DNA from: Actinomycetes bacterium | GTDB lineage: Bacteria; Actinomycetota; Humimicrobiia; JAHJRV01 | Length of the DNA stretch: 16,901 bases | Assembly: GCA_030640275.1 (NCBI GenBank) | Contig: DAOWJR010000024.1 | Coordinates: forward strand, 1-16,901 | Direction of reading: 5' to 3' | Part shown: positions 1 through 8,858 of the stretch, one piece after another | Layout of the letters: each line of letters starts with the position of its first letter | Position numbering within the stretch: position 1 is the stretch's first letter | The notes under the pieces: generated by a model | Told to the model about the DNA's origin: nothing | The model's database searches: none | The model's input: only the letters and a program-made list of their open reading frames with translations | Translations under genes and position numbers: made by a program

Positions 1-137
1 ATTTAATCAATTGCTTTACATAGAGAGTCTAACTTGTTAACAATACATATAAATTTAATTTAAGCCAATGTTCCAAATACAGTTTTTAAATGAGATAAAA
101 GAATGATAATTAACTATAAATAACAAGGGGGAATTAA

Positions 138-647
138 TTGGACAATGAAAAACTAATTGAAATAGCTAAAAAAGCAAGAGAGAATGCTTATGCACCATAT
201 TCTAATTTTAAAGTTGGTGCTGCTTTATTAACCAAAACTGGAAATGTATATCAAGGCTGTAATGTTGAAAACGCGTCATATGGTCTAACTGTCTGTGCTG
301 AGAGAGCTGCAATTTCAAATGCTATATCAAGTGGAGAGAAAGAATTTATGAAGATTGCAATAGTGGGTGGTTTTAATGAAGAATATATAGAAAAAGTTGG
401 AGAAGAAGTTGAGAAAAATATTGATGAAGAGGATATGTATAAAACTAAAAAAAATGAAAAAGAAAAGATAAAAGAAATTGCAAAAAGAGATATACAAGAA
501 ATTGAAGATGTTTTGATTCCTTGTGGTGCTTGTATGCAGGTTATGAGTGAATTTAACCCAAACTTAGAATTGATATTATCTGATTCAAAAGGAAAAATAA
601 TAATTAAAAATTTAAAAGAAGTTTTTCCAAAACCCTTTCAGCTTTAG
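138..647 (+). CDS. cdd: Cytidine deaminase with a charged insertion
   Basis: Zinc-dependent hydrolytic deamination of cytidine and deoxycytidine to uridine and deoxyuridine in the cytosol (pyrimidine salvage). Visible family signatures are the NVENASYG substrate-binding stretch (residues 42-49), the CAE motif with zinc ligand C53 and catalytic E55, and PCGAC with zinc ligands C129 and C132. The start is a TTG at 138, chosen because AAGGGGG lies at 125-131 just upstream and the protein then begins in register with the family. At 169 residues it is about 40 longer than usual tetrameric Cdd. The excess is a Glu/Lys-rich stretch at about residues 79-125, between the strand ending GGF and the PCGAC motif. 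The neighbour era is 258 bp downstream, the same order as in Firmicutes. Identity is secure; activity is inferred from the intact motifs. Confidence 0.93.
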   Translation: MDNEKLIEIAKKARENAYAPYSNFKVGAALLTKTGNVYQGCNVENASYGLTVCAERAAISNAISSGEKEFMKIAIVGGFNEEYIEKVGEEVEKNIDEEDMYKTKKNEKEKIKEIAKRDIQEIEDVLIPCGACMQVMSEFNPNLELILSDSKGKIIIKNLKEVFPKPFQL

Positions 648-660
648 AAACTATAGACCT

Positions 661-805
661 TGTCATTGCGAGGAGCGTTAGTAGATTCTTCGTTTCACTC
701 AGAACAGGCTTTGCAATCTCAAATAAGAAAAACTATTAAATTTACTTAATATGAGATTGCACAGTTTATCGCGAGCGAAAGAGAGAGACCTGGCTCGCAA
801 TGACA
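661..805. repeat. Inverted pair of TGTCATTGCGAG intergenic repeats
   Basis: This fills most of the cdd-era gap. The outer arms TGTCATTGCGAG (661-672) and CTCGCAATGACA (794-805) are perfect 12-bp inverted repeats. An inner pair, GCAATCTCA (713-721) and TGAGATTGC (752-760), mirrors the other end of the same unit, so the element is two copies head to head. The left arm also contains, at 683-704, the reverse complement of the sister repeat type seen at 1808-1844 (AGATTCTTCG...CTCAGAA). It could fold into a long hairpin and may act as a transcript end for cdd. No coding potential was seen. Confidence 0.75.
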
Positions 806-905
806 AAATAATATAAATTTTCAAAGAATAAATAAATTAAAATTATTATAAAAACTAAATCATAAGAATTGTTAGGATTCTTGTTAGAATAGGATAATTG
901 ATTAA

Positions 906-1802
906 ATGGAAAATAAATTTAAATCTGGTTTTGTTGGAATTATAGGAAGAACTAATGTTGGAAAATCAACATTAGTCAATAATCTGGTGCAACAAAAAGT
1001 AGCGATAATATCTCCAAAACCACAAACCACACGAAGGAGAATAAGATGTGTTGTAAATAGGGATAATTATCAGATGATATTTATAGATGCTCCTGGTATT
1101 CATAAGCCCCGTGATAGATTAGGGGAGAGACTGAATGCTGCTGCGTTAGGTTTTTTAGAAGAGATGGATGTGATTTTGTTTATGATTGAAGCAAGTGGCA
1201 CGATTGGAAAGGGGGATAGATTTATTTCTGAAAAATTAAAATCAGTAAATAGATCAAAAATTTTAGTAATAAATAAAATTGATTTAATTGATGAAGATGA
1301 TATTGAAAGAAAAATATCAAAAGCAAAAAAATTAGGAATATTTGAAGAAATCATACCAATATCTGCAAAATATAATAAAAATTTAGATCAGTTATTAGAA
1401 ATATTATCTCATTTTCTTCCATATGGACAACCATATTTTCCAGAAGATATGTTAACAGACCAGCATCCCAAAATCTGGGTTTCTGAAATAATAAGAGAAA
1501 AAGCCTTGGAGAATTTAAGAGAGGAAGTTCCACATAGTATTGCAGTTGAAGTAGAAAAGATGGAAAAAAGGAAAGACAAGGACATAATTGATTTAGAGGC
1601 TATTATTTATGTTGAGAGAAACTCACAAAAAGGTATAGTTATTGGCAAAAATGGTAGTATGCTTAAAAGAATTGGTAGTTCAGCAAGGAAGGAAATCGAA
1701 CTTTTTTTAGGTATAAAAGTTTTCATGAGACTATGGGTAAAAGTTAAAAAAGATTGGAGAAAGGACGAATCCTCCATAAAAAGATTTGGATACGCTCATT
1801 AA
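906..1802 (+). CDS. era: GTPase Era, ribosome assembly factor
   Basis: Essential Ras-like GTPase that binds 16S rRNA near its 3' end and assists 30S maturation. All G motifs are visible: G1 GRTNVGKST (residues 14-22), TTR (41-43), DAPG (61-64), NKID (123-126) and SAK (153-155). A C-terminal type II KH RNA-binding domain follows, with its GKNG loop at 247-250. The length of 298 residues matches the family. The ATG at 906 has only a weak AGGA upstream, but the protein begins at the expected place. The gene lies between cdd and recO, the conserved order in Firmicutes-type genomes. Nothing is missing or truncated. Confidence 0.97.
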   Translation: MENKFKSGFVGIIGRTNVGKSTLVNNLVQQKVAIISPKPQTTRRRIRCVVNRDNYQMIFIDAPGIHKPRDRLGERLNAAALGFLEEMDVILFMIEASGTIGKGDRFISEKLKSVNRSKILVINKIDLIDEDDIERKISKAKKLGIFEEIIPISAKYNKNLDQLLEILSHFLPYGQPYFPEDMLTDQHPKIWVSEIIREKALENLREEVPHSIAVEVEKMEKRKDKDIIDLEAIIYVERNSQKGIVIGKNGSMLKRIGSSARKEIELFLGIKVFMRLWVKVKKDWRKDESSIKRFGYAH

Positions 1803-1807
1803 TATTT

Positions 1808-1844
1808 TGTCATTCTGAAGGAGTGATAGCGACTGAAGAATCTC
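1808..1844. repeat. TGTCATTCTGA...GAAGAATCTC intergenic repeat copy
   Basis: A single short repeat unit starting 6 bp after the era stop. It runs from TGTCATTCTGA (1808-1818) to GAAGAATCTC (1835-1844), the sister type of the TGTCATTGCGAG repeats. The remaining gap before recO holds a 7-bp inverted repeat, CAGGTAT at 1859-1865 and ATACCTG at 1906-1912, with no recognisable function. Confidence 0.6.
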
Positions 1845-1966
1845 TATATAAAAAGGGTCAGGTATTAAAATATACATATCCTTAGAAGCAATATATGGAG
1901 AGTCCATACCTGGGAAGTCATTTCCTGAAATGGTAAAAGTAAATATTAATTAAAAAATTTTTAGAA

Positions 1967-2728
1967 ATGCCTACATATAAGACAAGAGTAATAATAATCT
2001 CATATATGAAATTTAAAGAAGCGGATAAGATTATAAGAGCTTATTCACCTCATCTTGGGAGAATATCTGCAATAGCTAAAGGAGCAAGAAAAACAAAAAG
2101 CAAATTTGGAGCTCGTTTAGAGCCATTCTCTTATTGTGAACTTGTCTTATATAAAGGTAGAAACTTAGATATTGTTACACAGATAGAAATCTTAGAACCA
2201 TTTTTAAATATTAAGGAAAATTTAAAAAAACTTGCGTATGCATATATTATCGCTGATCTTATAATAAGAAGTGGAGGAGAATCAGATCCTGCAAGAATTT
2301 TTCCTTTCTTTTTATTTAGCCTGAAGGAATTACAAAAGATAGATGAATCTCTTTTAAAGCAATGGTTAATTGCATTTCAACTTAAATTTATGATTTTATC
2401 AGGATATAAACCTATTTTAGATAAATGTTCATCTTGTGGTAGGAAAATAGAAAAATTAAAAAAGAATGTATTTAGTTTTAAAGATGGTGGCTTATTATGT
2501 AATGATTGTTCAAATAAGAGAGAGGCACCTACTGTTTTAAAAAATGAAACAGTAAAAATGCTAAGAAATTTATCTGAAATGGATATTAGAGAATGGAATA
2601 GAACTATTTACAGTGAAATAGCACAGAAAGAATGTCAAAAAGTTTTAGAAAACTATATTTATTATTATTTAGAAAGTAAGTTAAAAACCATCCATTTTTT
2701 AAGGGAAATAGAAAGTAAATACAAATAG
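1967..2728 (+). CDS. recO: DNA repair protein RecO
   Basis: Recombination mediator that, with RecR and RecF, displaces SSB and loads RecA on gapped DNA; it also anneals single strands. The N-terminal OB fold is recognisable by the opening [18 protein letters not shown] and the [11 protein letters not shown](R)K stretch (about residues 7-45). A helical domain follows, with a Cys4 zinc finger: C154-x2-C157 and C178-x2-C181. Length (253 residues) is normal. The ATG at 1967 has no clear Shine-Dalgarno sequence, but the N-terminus aligns with the family without extension. It lies between era and glyQ as in Bacillus and clostridial relatives, with a 40-bp gap to glyQ. Confidence 0.93.
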   Translation: MPTYKTRVIIISYMKFKEADKIIRAYSPHLGRISAIAKGARKTKSKFGARLEPFSYCELVLYKGRNLDIVTQIEILEPFLNIKENLKKLAYAYIIADLIIRSGGESDPARIFPFFLFSLKELQKIDESLLKQWLIAFQLKFMILSGYKPILDKCSSCGRKIEKLKKNVFSFKDGGLLCNDCSNKREAPTVLKNETVKMLRNLSEMDIREWNRTIYSEIAQKECQKVLENYIYYYLESKLKTIHFLREIESKYK

Positions 2729-2768
2729 TGGTAAAATATTTAATTTAATAGCAATTTTAGGAGGATTT

Positions 2769-3644
2769 TTGAACTTTCAGGATACTATTTTAAAACTTCA
2801 TCAATACTGGTCTGATTGTGGATGCTTAATTTTGCAAACACAAGATTTGGAAAAAGGAGCAGGTACTTTTCACTGGGCTACCTTCTTAAGATGTTTAGGT
2901 CCAGAACCCTGGAATGCTGCATATATTTCTCCATCAAGGAGACCAACAGATGGCAGATATGCAGCAAATCCCTTTAGAACACAATATTACTATCAATATC
3001 AAGTTGTATTAAAACCATCTCCGCCAGATGTCCAGGACGTTTTTCTAAAAAGTTTGGAATCATTAGATATTAATTTAAAGGAACATGATATAAGATTTGT
3101 AGAGGATGATTGGGAATCCCCAACACTAGGTGCATCAGGATTGGGCTGGGAAGTTTGGATAGATGGAATGGAAATAACCCAATTCACATATTTTCAACAA
3201 ATGGGGAGTATTGAACTGTTTCCTATTACTGCTGAAATTACTTATGGTTTAGAAAGATTAGCCATGTATATTCAAAGAAAGAAAAATTTCTTTGAATTGA
3301 AATACAGCGATGATGTAACCTATGGAGAAATTTATAAAGAAGCTGAGAGTCAGTGGTCAGTTTATAATTTTGATTTAGCAGATATTGAAATGTTAAAAAA
3401 ACAGTTTGATATGTGGGAATCTGAATGTCAAAAGGTATTAAATAAAAAATTAATATACCCTGCACATGAATTGGTTTTAAAGTGCTCACATGCTTTTAAT
3501 ATGTTAGATTCAAGAGGAGCAGTATCAGTAATAGAAAGGACAAATTACATTAGAAGAGTAAGGGACTTAGCAAGATCAGTTGCAAAAGAATATTTAACTC
3601 ACAGGGAAGAATTAGGCTTCCCCCTATCAAGGGATAAAAAATAA
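2769..3644 (+). CDS. glyQ: Glycyl-tRNA synthetase alpha subunit
   Basis: Catalytic subunit of the bacterial alpha2-beta2 glycyl-tRNA synthetase, a class II enzyme that activates glycine with ATP and charges tRNA-Gly together with GlyS. The sequence shows the family hallmarks: the [20 protein letters not shown] opening, [15 protein letters not shown] (about residues 56-70), [21 protein letters not shown], and the [10 protein letters not shown] motif. Length (291 residues) is typical. It starts at TTG 2769, supported by TTAGGAGGA immediately upstream. glyS follows after about 38 bp, so the two subunits are almost certainly co-transcribed. No T-box or other leader structure was seen before it. 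Confidence 0.97.
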   Translation: MNFQDTILKLHQYWSDCGCLILQTQDLEKGAGTFHWATFLRCLGPEPWNAAYISPSRRPTDGRYAANPFRTQYYYQYQVVLKPSPPDVQDVFLKSLESLDINLKEHDIRFVEDDWESPTLGASGLGWEVWIDGMEITQFTYFQQMGSIELFPITAEITYGLERLAMYIQRKKNFFELKYSDDVTYGEIYKEAESQWSVYNFDLADIEMLKKQFDMWESECQKVLNKKLIYPAHELVLKCSHAFNMLDSRGAVSVIERTNYIRRVRDLARSVAKEYLTHREELGFPLSRDKK

Positions 3645-3682
3645 TACTTTATTTTTAAATAATTTTGAAAGGTGACAAAAGA

Positions 3683-5926
3683 TTGGCTAAAGATTTATTA
3701 TTAGAGATTGGAACTGAAGAACTACCCTCATCAGCTGTTTATTCAGCAATTGAGCAAATTCATAAAAATTCTGAAAAGGTTTTCAAGAACTATAGAATTG
3801 GTTATGAAAAGATAAAAAGTCATGGTTCCCCAAGAAGAATTGTTCTTTATATAAATAATATTGAAGAAACACAGTCTCCTTTTATCACTAAGGTTCTCGG
3901 TCCCTTTAAAAAAGATTCATATGATGAAGAAGGTAATCCTACTAAAGTTGCTATAGGTTTTGCTAAAGCTATGGGGGTTAGTTTAGACCAACTTGGAATA
4001 GAAATTGGCAAAAAAGGGAAAGTAGTTTTTGCAGAAAAGGTTGAGAGTGGTAAAAAATCAATAGATATCTTACCTGGAATATTAAAAGAAATTATTCTTT
4101 CATTAGAATTTGAAAAATCAATGCTTTGGGATTTTTTAGACCTTAAATTCTCTAGACCTATCAGGTGGGTTCTTTCGCTATTTGGAGATGAATTAATTAA
4201 TTTTTCAATTGATGGTATTAAATCTAATAAATTTACATATGGTCATAGATTATTTGGCAAAGAAACTATTTTAATAAATAACTGCTCACAATATTTTACT
4301 AAATTGAAGGAAAAATTAGTGATTGTTGATCAAAACTTAAGAAGAAAAATAATACTTGAAGAGATAAAAAAAATAGAAGAGAGGATAATAAAGGATAAGA
4401 AAATAGAAGGGAATGAAATAGAGCATAAAAAAATAGAAGATAAAATAATAGAAAAAATAAAGGATAAGAAACTTAAGGTTAAAATAACTCCAAAAGTGCT
4501 TGATGAGGTAGTAAATTTAGTTGAATTTCCTCAGGTAATGATATGTAATTATCCAGAGAAATTTCTGAAATTACCAAAAGAGATTTCAGTAACAGCAATG
4601 CAATCTCATCAAAGATATTTTCCTGTTGAGGATATTGATGGAAACCTAACAAATCTATTCGTGGTTGCTCATAACGGATTTAAAGAAAGTGAATATTTAA
4701 TAAAAGAAGGACATCAAAGGGTTTTAAAAGCAAGATTAGAGGATGCTTCATATTCATTTCATAAAGATATATCAATTAATTTCAGTGATAGAACAGAGCT
4801 TTTGAAAGGTATAGTTTATCATGATAAATTGGGCTCTCTATATAACAAAATAAAAAGATTAGAAGAATTAGGGACATATCTTGCTGATAAAAATGATATG
4901 CAAGATTTAATAGATAATTTAAAGCGAACAGTAAAGTTATGTAAAAACGATCTTACGACTAAAATGGTTGGTGAATTTCCGGAACTACAGGGTGTTGTTG
5001 GAAAGATTTATACGGACTCTTCTTATATAATCACTTTATATGAATCCTCAAAATTAAGTGGGGAAGAAAAAATTGTATCTAAGGCTATCTATGAGCATTA
5101 TCTTCCAATACAAGCTGATGGTGATTTACCAGAATCAAAAATTGGCTCTATTGTTTCAGTTGTAGATAAATTAGACAATATAGTAGGTATGTTATCTATA
5201 GGACATATTCCTACTAGCTCTCAGGACCCACATGCATTAAGAAGACAAGCCAGTGGAATAATATCCATTGTTTTAGACATTGGTCTATCTTTTCCCTTAT
5301 CAGATATGATAACTAAAAATTATAAACTTTATAAGGATCAGATACAAACACTCTCTCATTCTAAAAAAACTTTAGAGTTGAGTCAGAAAGAAACTGTAAA
5401 GATTGTTAAAGATTTCATTTTGGATAGGTTAAAAGCATATTTAATTAGCTTAGAACATCCGTCTGAACTTTTTGATGATATAACTTCTGTGAGTAACGAA
5501 CAGATAGTTGATATTGTGGAGAGAGAGTCAGCACTTTTTAATTTTGTAAAATCTGGAAAATTTGAAGATATAATAGTTCCTTATGAGAGATGCTATAACC
5601 TTTCAAAAGGAGAAATGTTTTATCCTGGGTTTTATCCTGTAGATGATAAATTACTTTCCCATCCAACTGAGATTAAATTAAATGATTTAATCAAAACCAG
5701 TGAGCGAAAAATAAAAGAACTAATAGATTCTAAAAAATATGATCTAGTCTTAAAAAAACTTTCTAGCTTAAGACCATTAGTTGACAAACTATTTGATGAT
5801 GTATTAATTATGGAAAAAGATATAAATATTAAGAGAAACCGTCTATCTTTACTCTTATTATGTGTCAAAACCTATAACATGTTTTGTGACTTTTCAAAAA
5901 TAATTCATTTCGTATACAAAAAATAA
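3683..5926 (+). CDS. glyS: Glycyl-tRNA synthetase beta subunit with a repeat-built insertion
   Basis: The tRNA-binding beta subunit of the alpha2-beta2 glycyl-tRNA synthetase. The N-terminus LLLEIGTEELPSSAV, the SRPIRWVLSLFG motif, the MQSHQRYFPVED block, the HD-like region with SQDPHALRRQASGI (about residue 514) and the C-terminal anticodon-binding region are all recognisable. I chose TTG at 3683 over the upstream TTG at 3665, because GAAAGGTGA (3667-3675) then lies 7 nt before the start and the protein opens MAKDLLLEIGTEEL like its relatives. At 747 residues it exceeds the usual length of about 690. Part of the excess is a Lys/Ile/Glu-rich block at about residues 227-264, inserted before the TNLVEYP-like segment (here VNLVEFPQ). 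At DNA level it contains a duplicated segment, described as a separate repeat. Confidence 0.95.
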   Translation: MAKDLLLEIGTEELPSSAVYSAIEQIHKNSEKVFKNYRIGYEKIKSHGSPRRIVLYINNIEETQSPFITKVLGPFKKDSYDEEGNPTKVAIGFAKAMGVSLDQLGIEIGKKGKVVFAEKVESGKKSIDILPGILKEIILSLEFEKSMLWDFLDLKFSRPIRWVLSLFGDELINFSIDGIKSNKFTYGHRLFGKETILINNCSQYFTKLKEKLVIVDQNLRRKIILEEIKKIEERIIKDKKIEGNEIEHKKIEDKIIEKIKDKKLKVKITPKVLDEVVNLVEFPQVMICNYPEKFLKLPKEISVTAMQSHQRYFPVEDIDGNLTNLFVVAHNGFKESEYLIKEGHQRVLKARLEDASYSFHKDISINFSDRTELLKGIVYHDKLGSLYNKIKRLEELGTYLADKNDMQDLIDNLKRTVKLCKNDLTTKMVGEFPELQGVVGKIYTDSSYIITLYESSKLSGEEKIVSKAIYEHYLPIQADGDLPESKIGSIVSVVDKLDNIVGMLSIGHIPTSSQDPHALRRQASGIISIVLDIGLSFPLSDMITKNYKLYKDQIQTLSHSKKTLELSQKETVKIVKDFILDRLKAYLISLEHPSELFDDITSVSNEQIVDIVERESALFNFVKSGKFEDIIVPYERCYNLSKGEMFYPGFYPVDDKLLSHPTEIKLNDLIKTSERKIKELIDSKKYDLVLKKLSSLRPLVDKLFDDVLIMEKDINIKRNRLSLLLLCVKTYNMFCDFSKIIHFVYKK
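4363..4471 (+). repeat. In-frame internal duplication within glyS
   Basis: The 16-mer AATAAAGGATAAGAAA occurs at 4387-4402 and again at 4456-4471, 69 bp (23 codons) apart, so the frame is kept. Each copy is preceded by a related AT-rich stretch that encodes KKIEERI or KKIEDKI. The segment codes for the extra Lys/Ile/Glu-rich block of GlyS. Confidence 0.6.
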
Positions 5927-5996
5927 AAATATATTGATTCAAATATACATATTTTTTAAAAAATAACCAATATTTACCCATATATTTAACTATAAT

Positions 5997-6005
5997 TGCT
6001 ATAAT
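5997..6005 (+). promoter_or_regulatory. Extended -10 promoter of ppdK
   Basis: TGCTATAAT at 5997-6005 is a perfect extended -10 (TGnTATAAT). A second TATAAT lies at 5991-5996. No good -35 was found, as expected for extended -10 promoters. Transcription would start near 6012, giving a leader of about 130 nt before ppdK. Prediction from motif only. Confidence 0.5.
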
Positions 6006-6038
6006 ATATAGGGATTAAATGTAGTAGTCTTTTATTTG

Positions 6039-6081
6039 GGCTTTTGATACTTTTCTATAATCAGGGATTGTGTCAAAAGCC
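6039..6081 (+). promoter_or_regulatory. Hairpin in the ppdK leader
   Basis: GGCTTTTGATAC (6039-6050) pairs with GTGTCAAAAGCC (6070-6081) over 12 positions with one G-U pair, closing a 19-nt loop. Only a short T-rich run (CTTTAT) follows, so it may be a weak glyS terminator, an attenuator or a leader element. It lies between the predicted ppdK promoter and the ppdK start, about 60 nt before the ATG. Confidence 0.5.
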
Positions 6082-6142
6082 TTTATGAAATAAAAATTGA
6101 TAATAAATAATTATTAGAAAAATAATAGATAGAAAGGATGAA

Positions 6143-8788
6143 ATGGAAAAAAAGTATGTTTATTTCTTTACTAAGGGTGGAATGGAAATGCGCTCATTAC
6201 TTGGTGGTAAGGGTGCAAATCTATGTGAGATGACCAAAATGGGTTTTCCAGTTCCTCAGGGTTTCGTAATTACAACTGAAACTTGTATTGAATACAATGA
6301 ATTAGGAAAGGCTTTTCCAGAGGGATTGCAGGAACAGATAGGGAAAAATTTAAAAAAGCTTGAAAGTGTTACTAAAAGGAAATTTGGAGATCCAGAAAAT
6401 CTACTACTTATTTCTGTCAGGTCGGGTGCCATGTTTTCTATGCCGGGTATGATGGATACTGTTTTAAATTTAGGATTAAATGACGAATCAGTTAAAGGAT
6501 TAGCACGACTAACAGGAAATGAGAGATTTGCATATGATTCATATAGAAGATTTATTTCGATGTTTGGGGAAATTGTAATGGGTGTAGATGGTCTTAAATT
6601 TGAAAAGACATTAAGCAGGATGAAAAAAGAAAAAGGATATAAATATGATACAGAACTAACAACAGATGATCTCAAAGAACTAATTTTAAAATATAGAAAT
6701 ATCATTATAGAAGAAAAAGGGGAAGAATTTCCTCATGAACCATTAAAACAATTACAAATGTCTGTAAAAGCTGTATTTGATTCATGGTTCACCCCGAGAG
6801 CAATTGTTTATCGTAAAGCAAATGAAATTCCTGAAGATCTGGGAACTGCTGTAAATGTGCAAACTATGGTTTTTGGTAACATGGGTTTGGATTCTGGAAC
6901 TGGAGTAGCTTTTACAAGAGACCCTGCTAATGGTAAAAAGGTATATTATGGTGAATATCTTTTAAATGCTCAGGGAGAGGATGTAGTAGCAGGAATAAGG
7001 ACCCCTAAACAACTTATTGAACTAAAAGATGATTTACCTGAAATGTATGAAGAGTTAACAGATCTTATGGATAAACTTGAAGAGCATTATACTGATATGC
7101 AGGATCTTGAATTCACTATTCAGCAGGGAAAATTATATATGCTTCAAACAAGAACTGGAAAAAGAACTGCAGCATCAGCACTAAAGATAGCGGTTGATAT
7201 GCACAAAGAAGGATTTATTTCAAAGGAAGAAGCAGTGAAAAGAATATCTCCATATCAACTTGACCAACTTTTGCATCCAAGAATAGACCCTGATGCAAAA
7301 TTAGATATTCTAACGAAAGGTCTTAATGCGTCTCCTGGTGCTGCAATTGGAAAGGTAATTTTCGATGCTGATAAAGCAGCGGAGATGGGAAAAGCTGGTG
7401 AGAAAGTTATATTAGTGAGGTGGGAAACCACACCTGATGATATTCATGGACTTATAGAATCACAGGGAATTTTAACAAGTCATGGAGGAATGACAAGTCA
7501 TGCAGCAGTAGTAGCAAGAGGTATGGGAAAACCTTGTGTTTGTGGAGCTGAAGAGGTTCATATTGATTATGATAAAAATCAATTTAATGTTGGAGATATT
7601 ATTATAAAAGAAGATGATATCATCACTATAGATGGTACTAAAGGAAATGTTATACTTGGAGAAATTTCTTTAATTGAACCAGAAATTAATGTGGATTTTA
7701 TTACATTGTTAGAGTGGTGTGATGAGATAAGAAGAATGGGAGTTTGGGCAAATGCTGATACTCCTGAGGATGCCAAAAAAGCCAGGGAATATGGTGCAGA
7801 AGGGATAGGTTTATGCAGAACAGAACATATGTTTATGGCAGAAGATAGACTTTCATATGTACAAAAAATGATATTGGCAAAGACAGATGAGGAAAGAGTT
7901 AAGCCACTTGAAAAGTTATGGAGGGTGCAGAAAGAAGATTTCGTAGGAATATTTAAAGCGATGACTGGTCTTCCTGTAATAATAAGATTGCTTGACCCAC
8001 CTCTTCATGAATTCTTACCTGATTATGTTGAGACATTGTTGGAACTTCAAAAACTTAAACAAGAAGGAACATCTGAGGAAGAGATTAAAGAGAAAGAAGA
8101 ACTACTGAGAGCAATTCGTTCTATGCAAGAAGCTAATCCTATGTTAGGACTACGAGGATGCAGATTAGGTATCACCAGACCAGATGTTTACCAGATGCAG
8201 GTTAGAGCGATAATAGAAGCTGCTTGTGATGTGATTGATGAAGGTTATGAACCCGTTGTAGAAATAATGATTCCACTTGTAGCAGATAAAATGGAATTAA
8301 AGATTACAAGAGAAGAATCAGAGAAAATAATAAAGGAAGTTTTAGAAAAAAGAGGAAAAAATATTTCCTATAAAATTGGGACAATGATTGAGCTTCCAAG
8401 AGCAGCCATAACGGCAGATGAGATAGCAAAATATGCTGATTTCTTCTCTTATGGAACAAATGATCTTACACAGACTACATTTGGTTTTAGTAGAGATGAT
8501 GCAGAACCTAAGTTTATACCACAATATATTGAATTAAAAATTCTTGAGAAAAATCCTTTTGAGGTTATAGATATTGATGGAGTAGGTAAGTTAGTGGAAA
8601 TGTCATGTAAGTTAGCAAGACAGACAAAACCTGATATAGAATTAGGAATTTGTGGTGAACATGGCGGAGATCCCAAATCTATACATTTTTGTCATAAAGT
8701 TGGATTAAATTATGTGAGTTGCTCTCCATTTAGAGTTCCTATAGCAAGATTGTCAGCAGCCCAAGCTACCATCGAAGAAAAAGAATAG
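6143..8788 (+). CDS. ppdK: Pyruvate, phosphate dikinase
   Basis: Interconverts pyruvate + ATP + phosphate and phosphoenolpyruvate + AMP + pyrophosphate in the cytosol. In anaerobes it serves PPi-linked glycolysis or PEP synthesis. Domains in order are an N-terminal ATP-grasp domain (LLGGKGANLCEM at the start, LISVRSGAMFSMPGMMDT near residue 100), the phosphohistidine swivelling domain with GGMTSHAAVVARGMGKPCVCG (phosphoryl-carrying His at about 453), and the PEP/pyruvate TIM barrel ending with LGICGEHGGDP (catalytic Cys at about 837) and FRVPIARLSAAQA. Length (881 residues) is standard. The ATG at 6143 is preceded by AGAAAGGATGA. It sits between glyS and dnaG, where Bacillus has only the DUF299 kinase/phosphorylase gene that regulates this enzyme class. 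No such regulator gene is present in the window. Confidence 0.97.
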   Translation: MEKKYVYFFTKGGMEMRSLLGGKGANLCEMTKMGFPVPQGFVITTETCIEYNELGKAFPEGLQEQIGKNLKKLESVTKRKFGDPENLLLISVRSGAMFSMPGMMDTVLNLGLNDESVKGLARLTGNERFAYDSYRRFISMFGEIVMGVDGLKFEKTLSRMKKEKGYKYDTELTTDDLKELILKYRNIIIEEKGEEFPHEPLKQLQMSVKAVFDSWFTPRAIVYRKANEIPEDLGTAVNVQTMVFGNMGLDSGTGVAFTRDPANGKKVYYGEYLLNAQGEDVVAGIRTPKQLIELKDDLPEMYEELTDLMDKLEEHYTDMQDLEFTIQQGKLYMLQTRTGKRTAASALKIAVDMHKEGFISKEEAVKRISPYQLDQLLHPRIDPDAKLDILTKGLNASPGAAIGKVIFDADKAAEMGKAGEKVILVRWETTPDDIHGLIESQGILTSHGGMTSHAAVVARGMGKPCVCGAEEVHIDYDKNQFNVGDIIIKEDDIITIDGTKGNVILGEISLIEPEINVDFITLLEWCDEIRRMGVWANADTPEDAKKAREYGAEGIGLCRTEHMFMAEDRLSYVQKMILAKTDEERVKPLEKLWRVQKEDFVGIFKAMTGLPVIIRLLDPPLHEFLPDYVETLLELQKLKQEGTSEEEIKEKEELLRAIRSMQEANPMLGLRGCRLGITRPDVYQMQVRAIIEAACDVIDEGYEPVVEIMIPLVADKMELKITREESEKIIKEVLEKRGKNISYKIGTMIELPRAAITADEIAKYADFFSYGTNDLTQTTFGFSRDDAEPKFIPQYIELKILEKNPFEVIDIDGVGKLVEMSCKLARQTKPDIELGICGEHGGDPKSIHFCHKVGLNYVSCSPFRVPIARLSAAQATIEEKE

Positions 8789-8807
8789 CAAAAATAACAA
8801 ACTTACA

Positions 8808-8843
8808 TGTCATTGCGAGGGACGAAGTCCCGAAGCAATCTCA
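8808..8843. repeat. TGTCATTGCGAG...GCAATCTC intergenic repeat copy
   Basis: A single unit from TGTCATTGCGAGG (8808-8820) to GCAATCTCA (8835-8843), containing the small hairpin GGGAC-GAA-GTCCC (8819-8831). It fills most of the 70-bp ppdK-dnaG gap and ends about 15 nt before the dnaG start, next to its ribosome-binding region. It is the same family as 661-805. Confidence 0.75.
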
Positions 8844-8858
8844 TAATAAAGGACTAAA

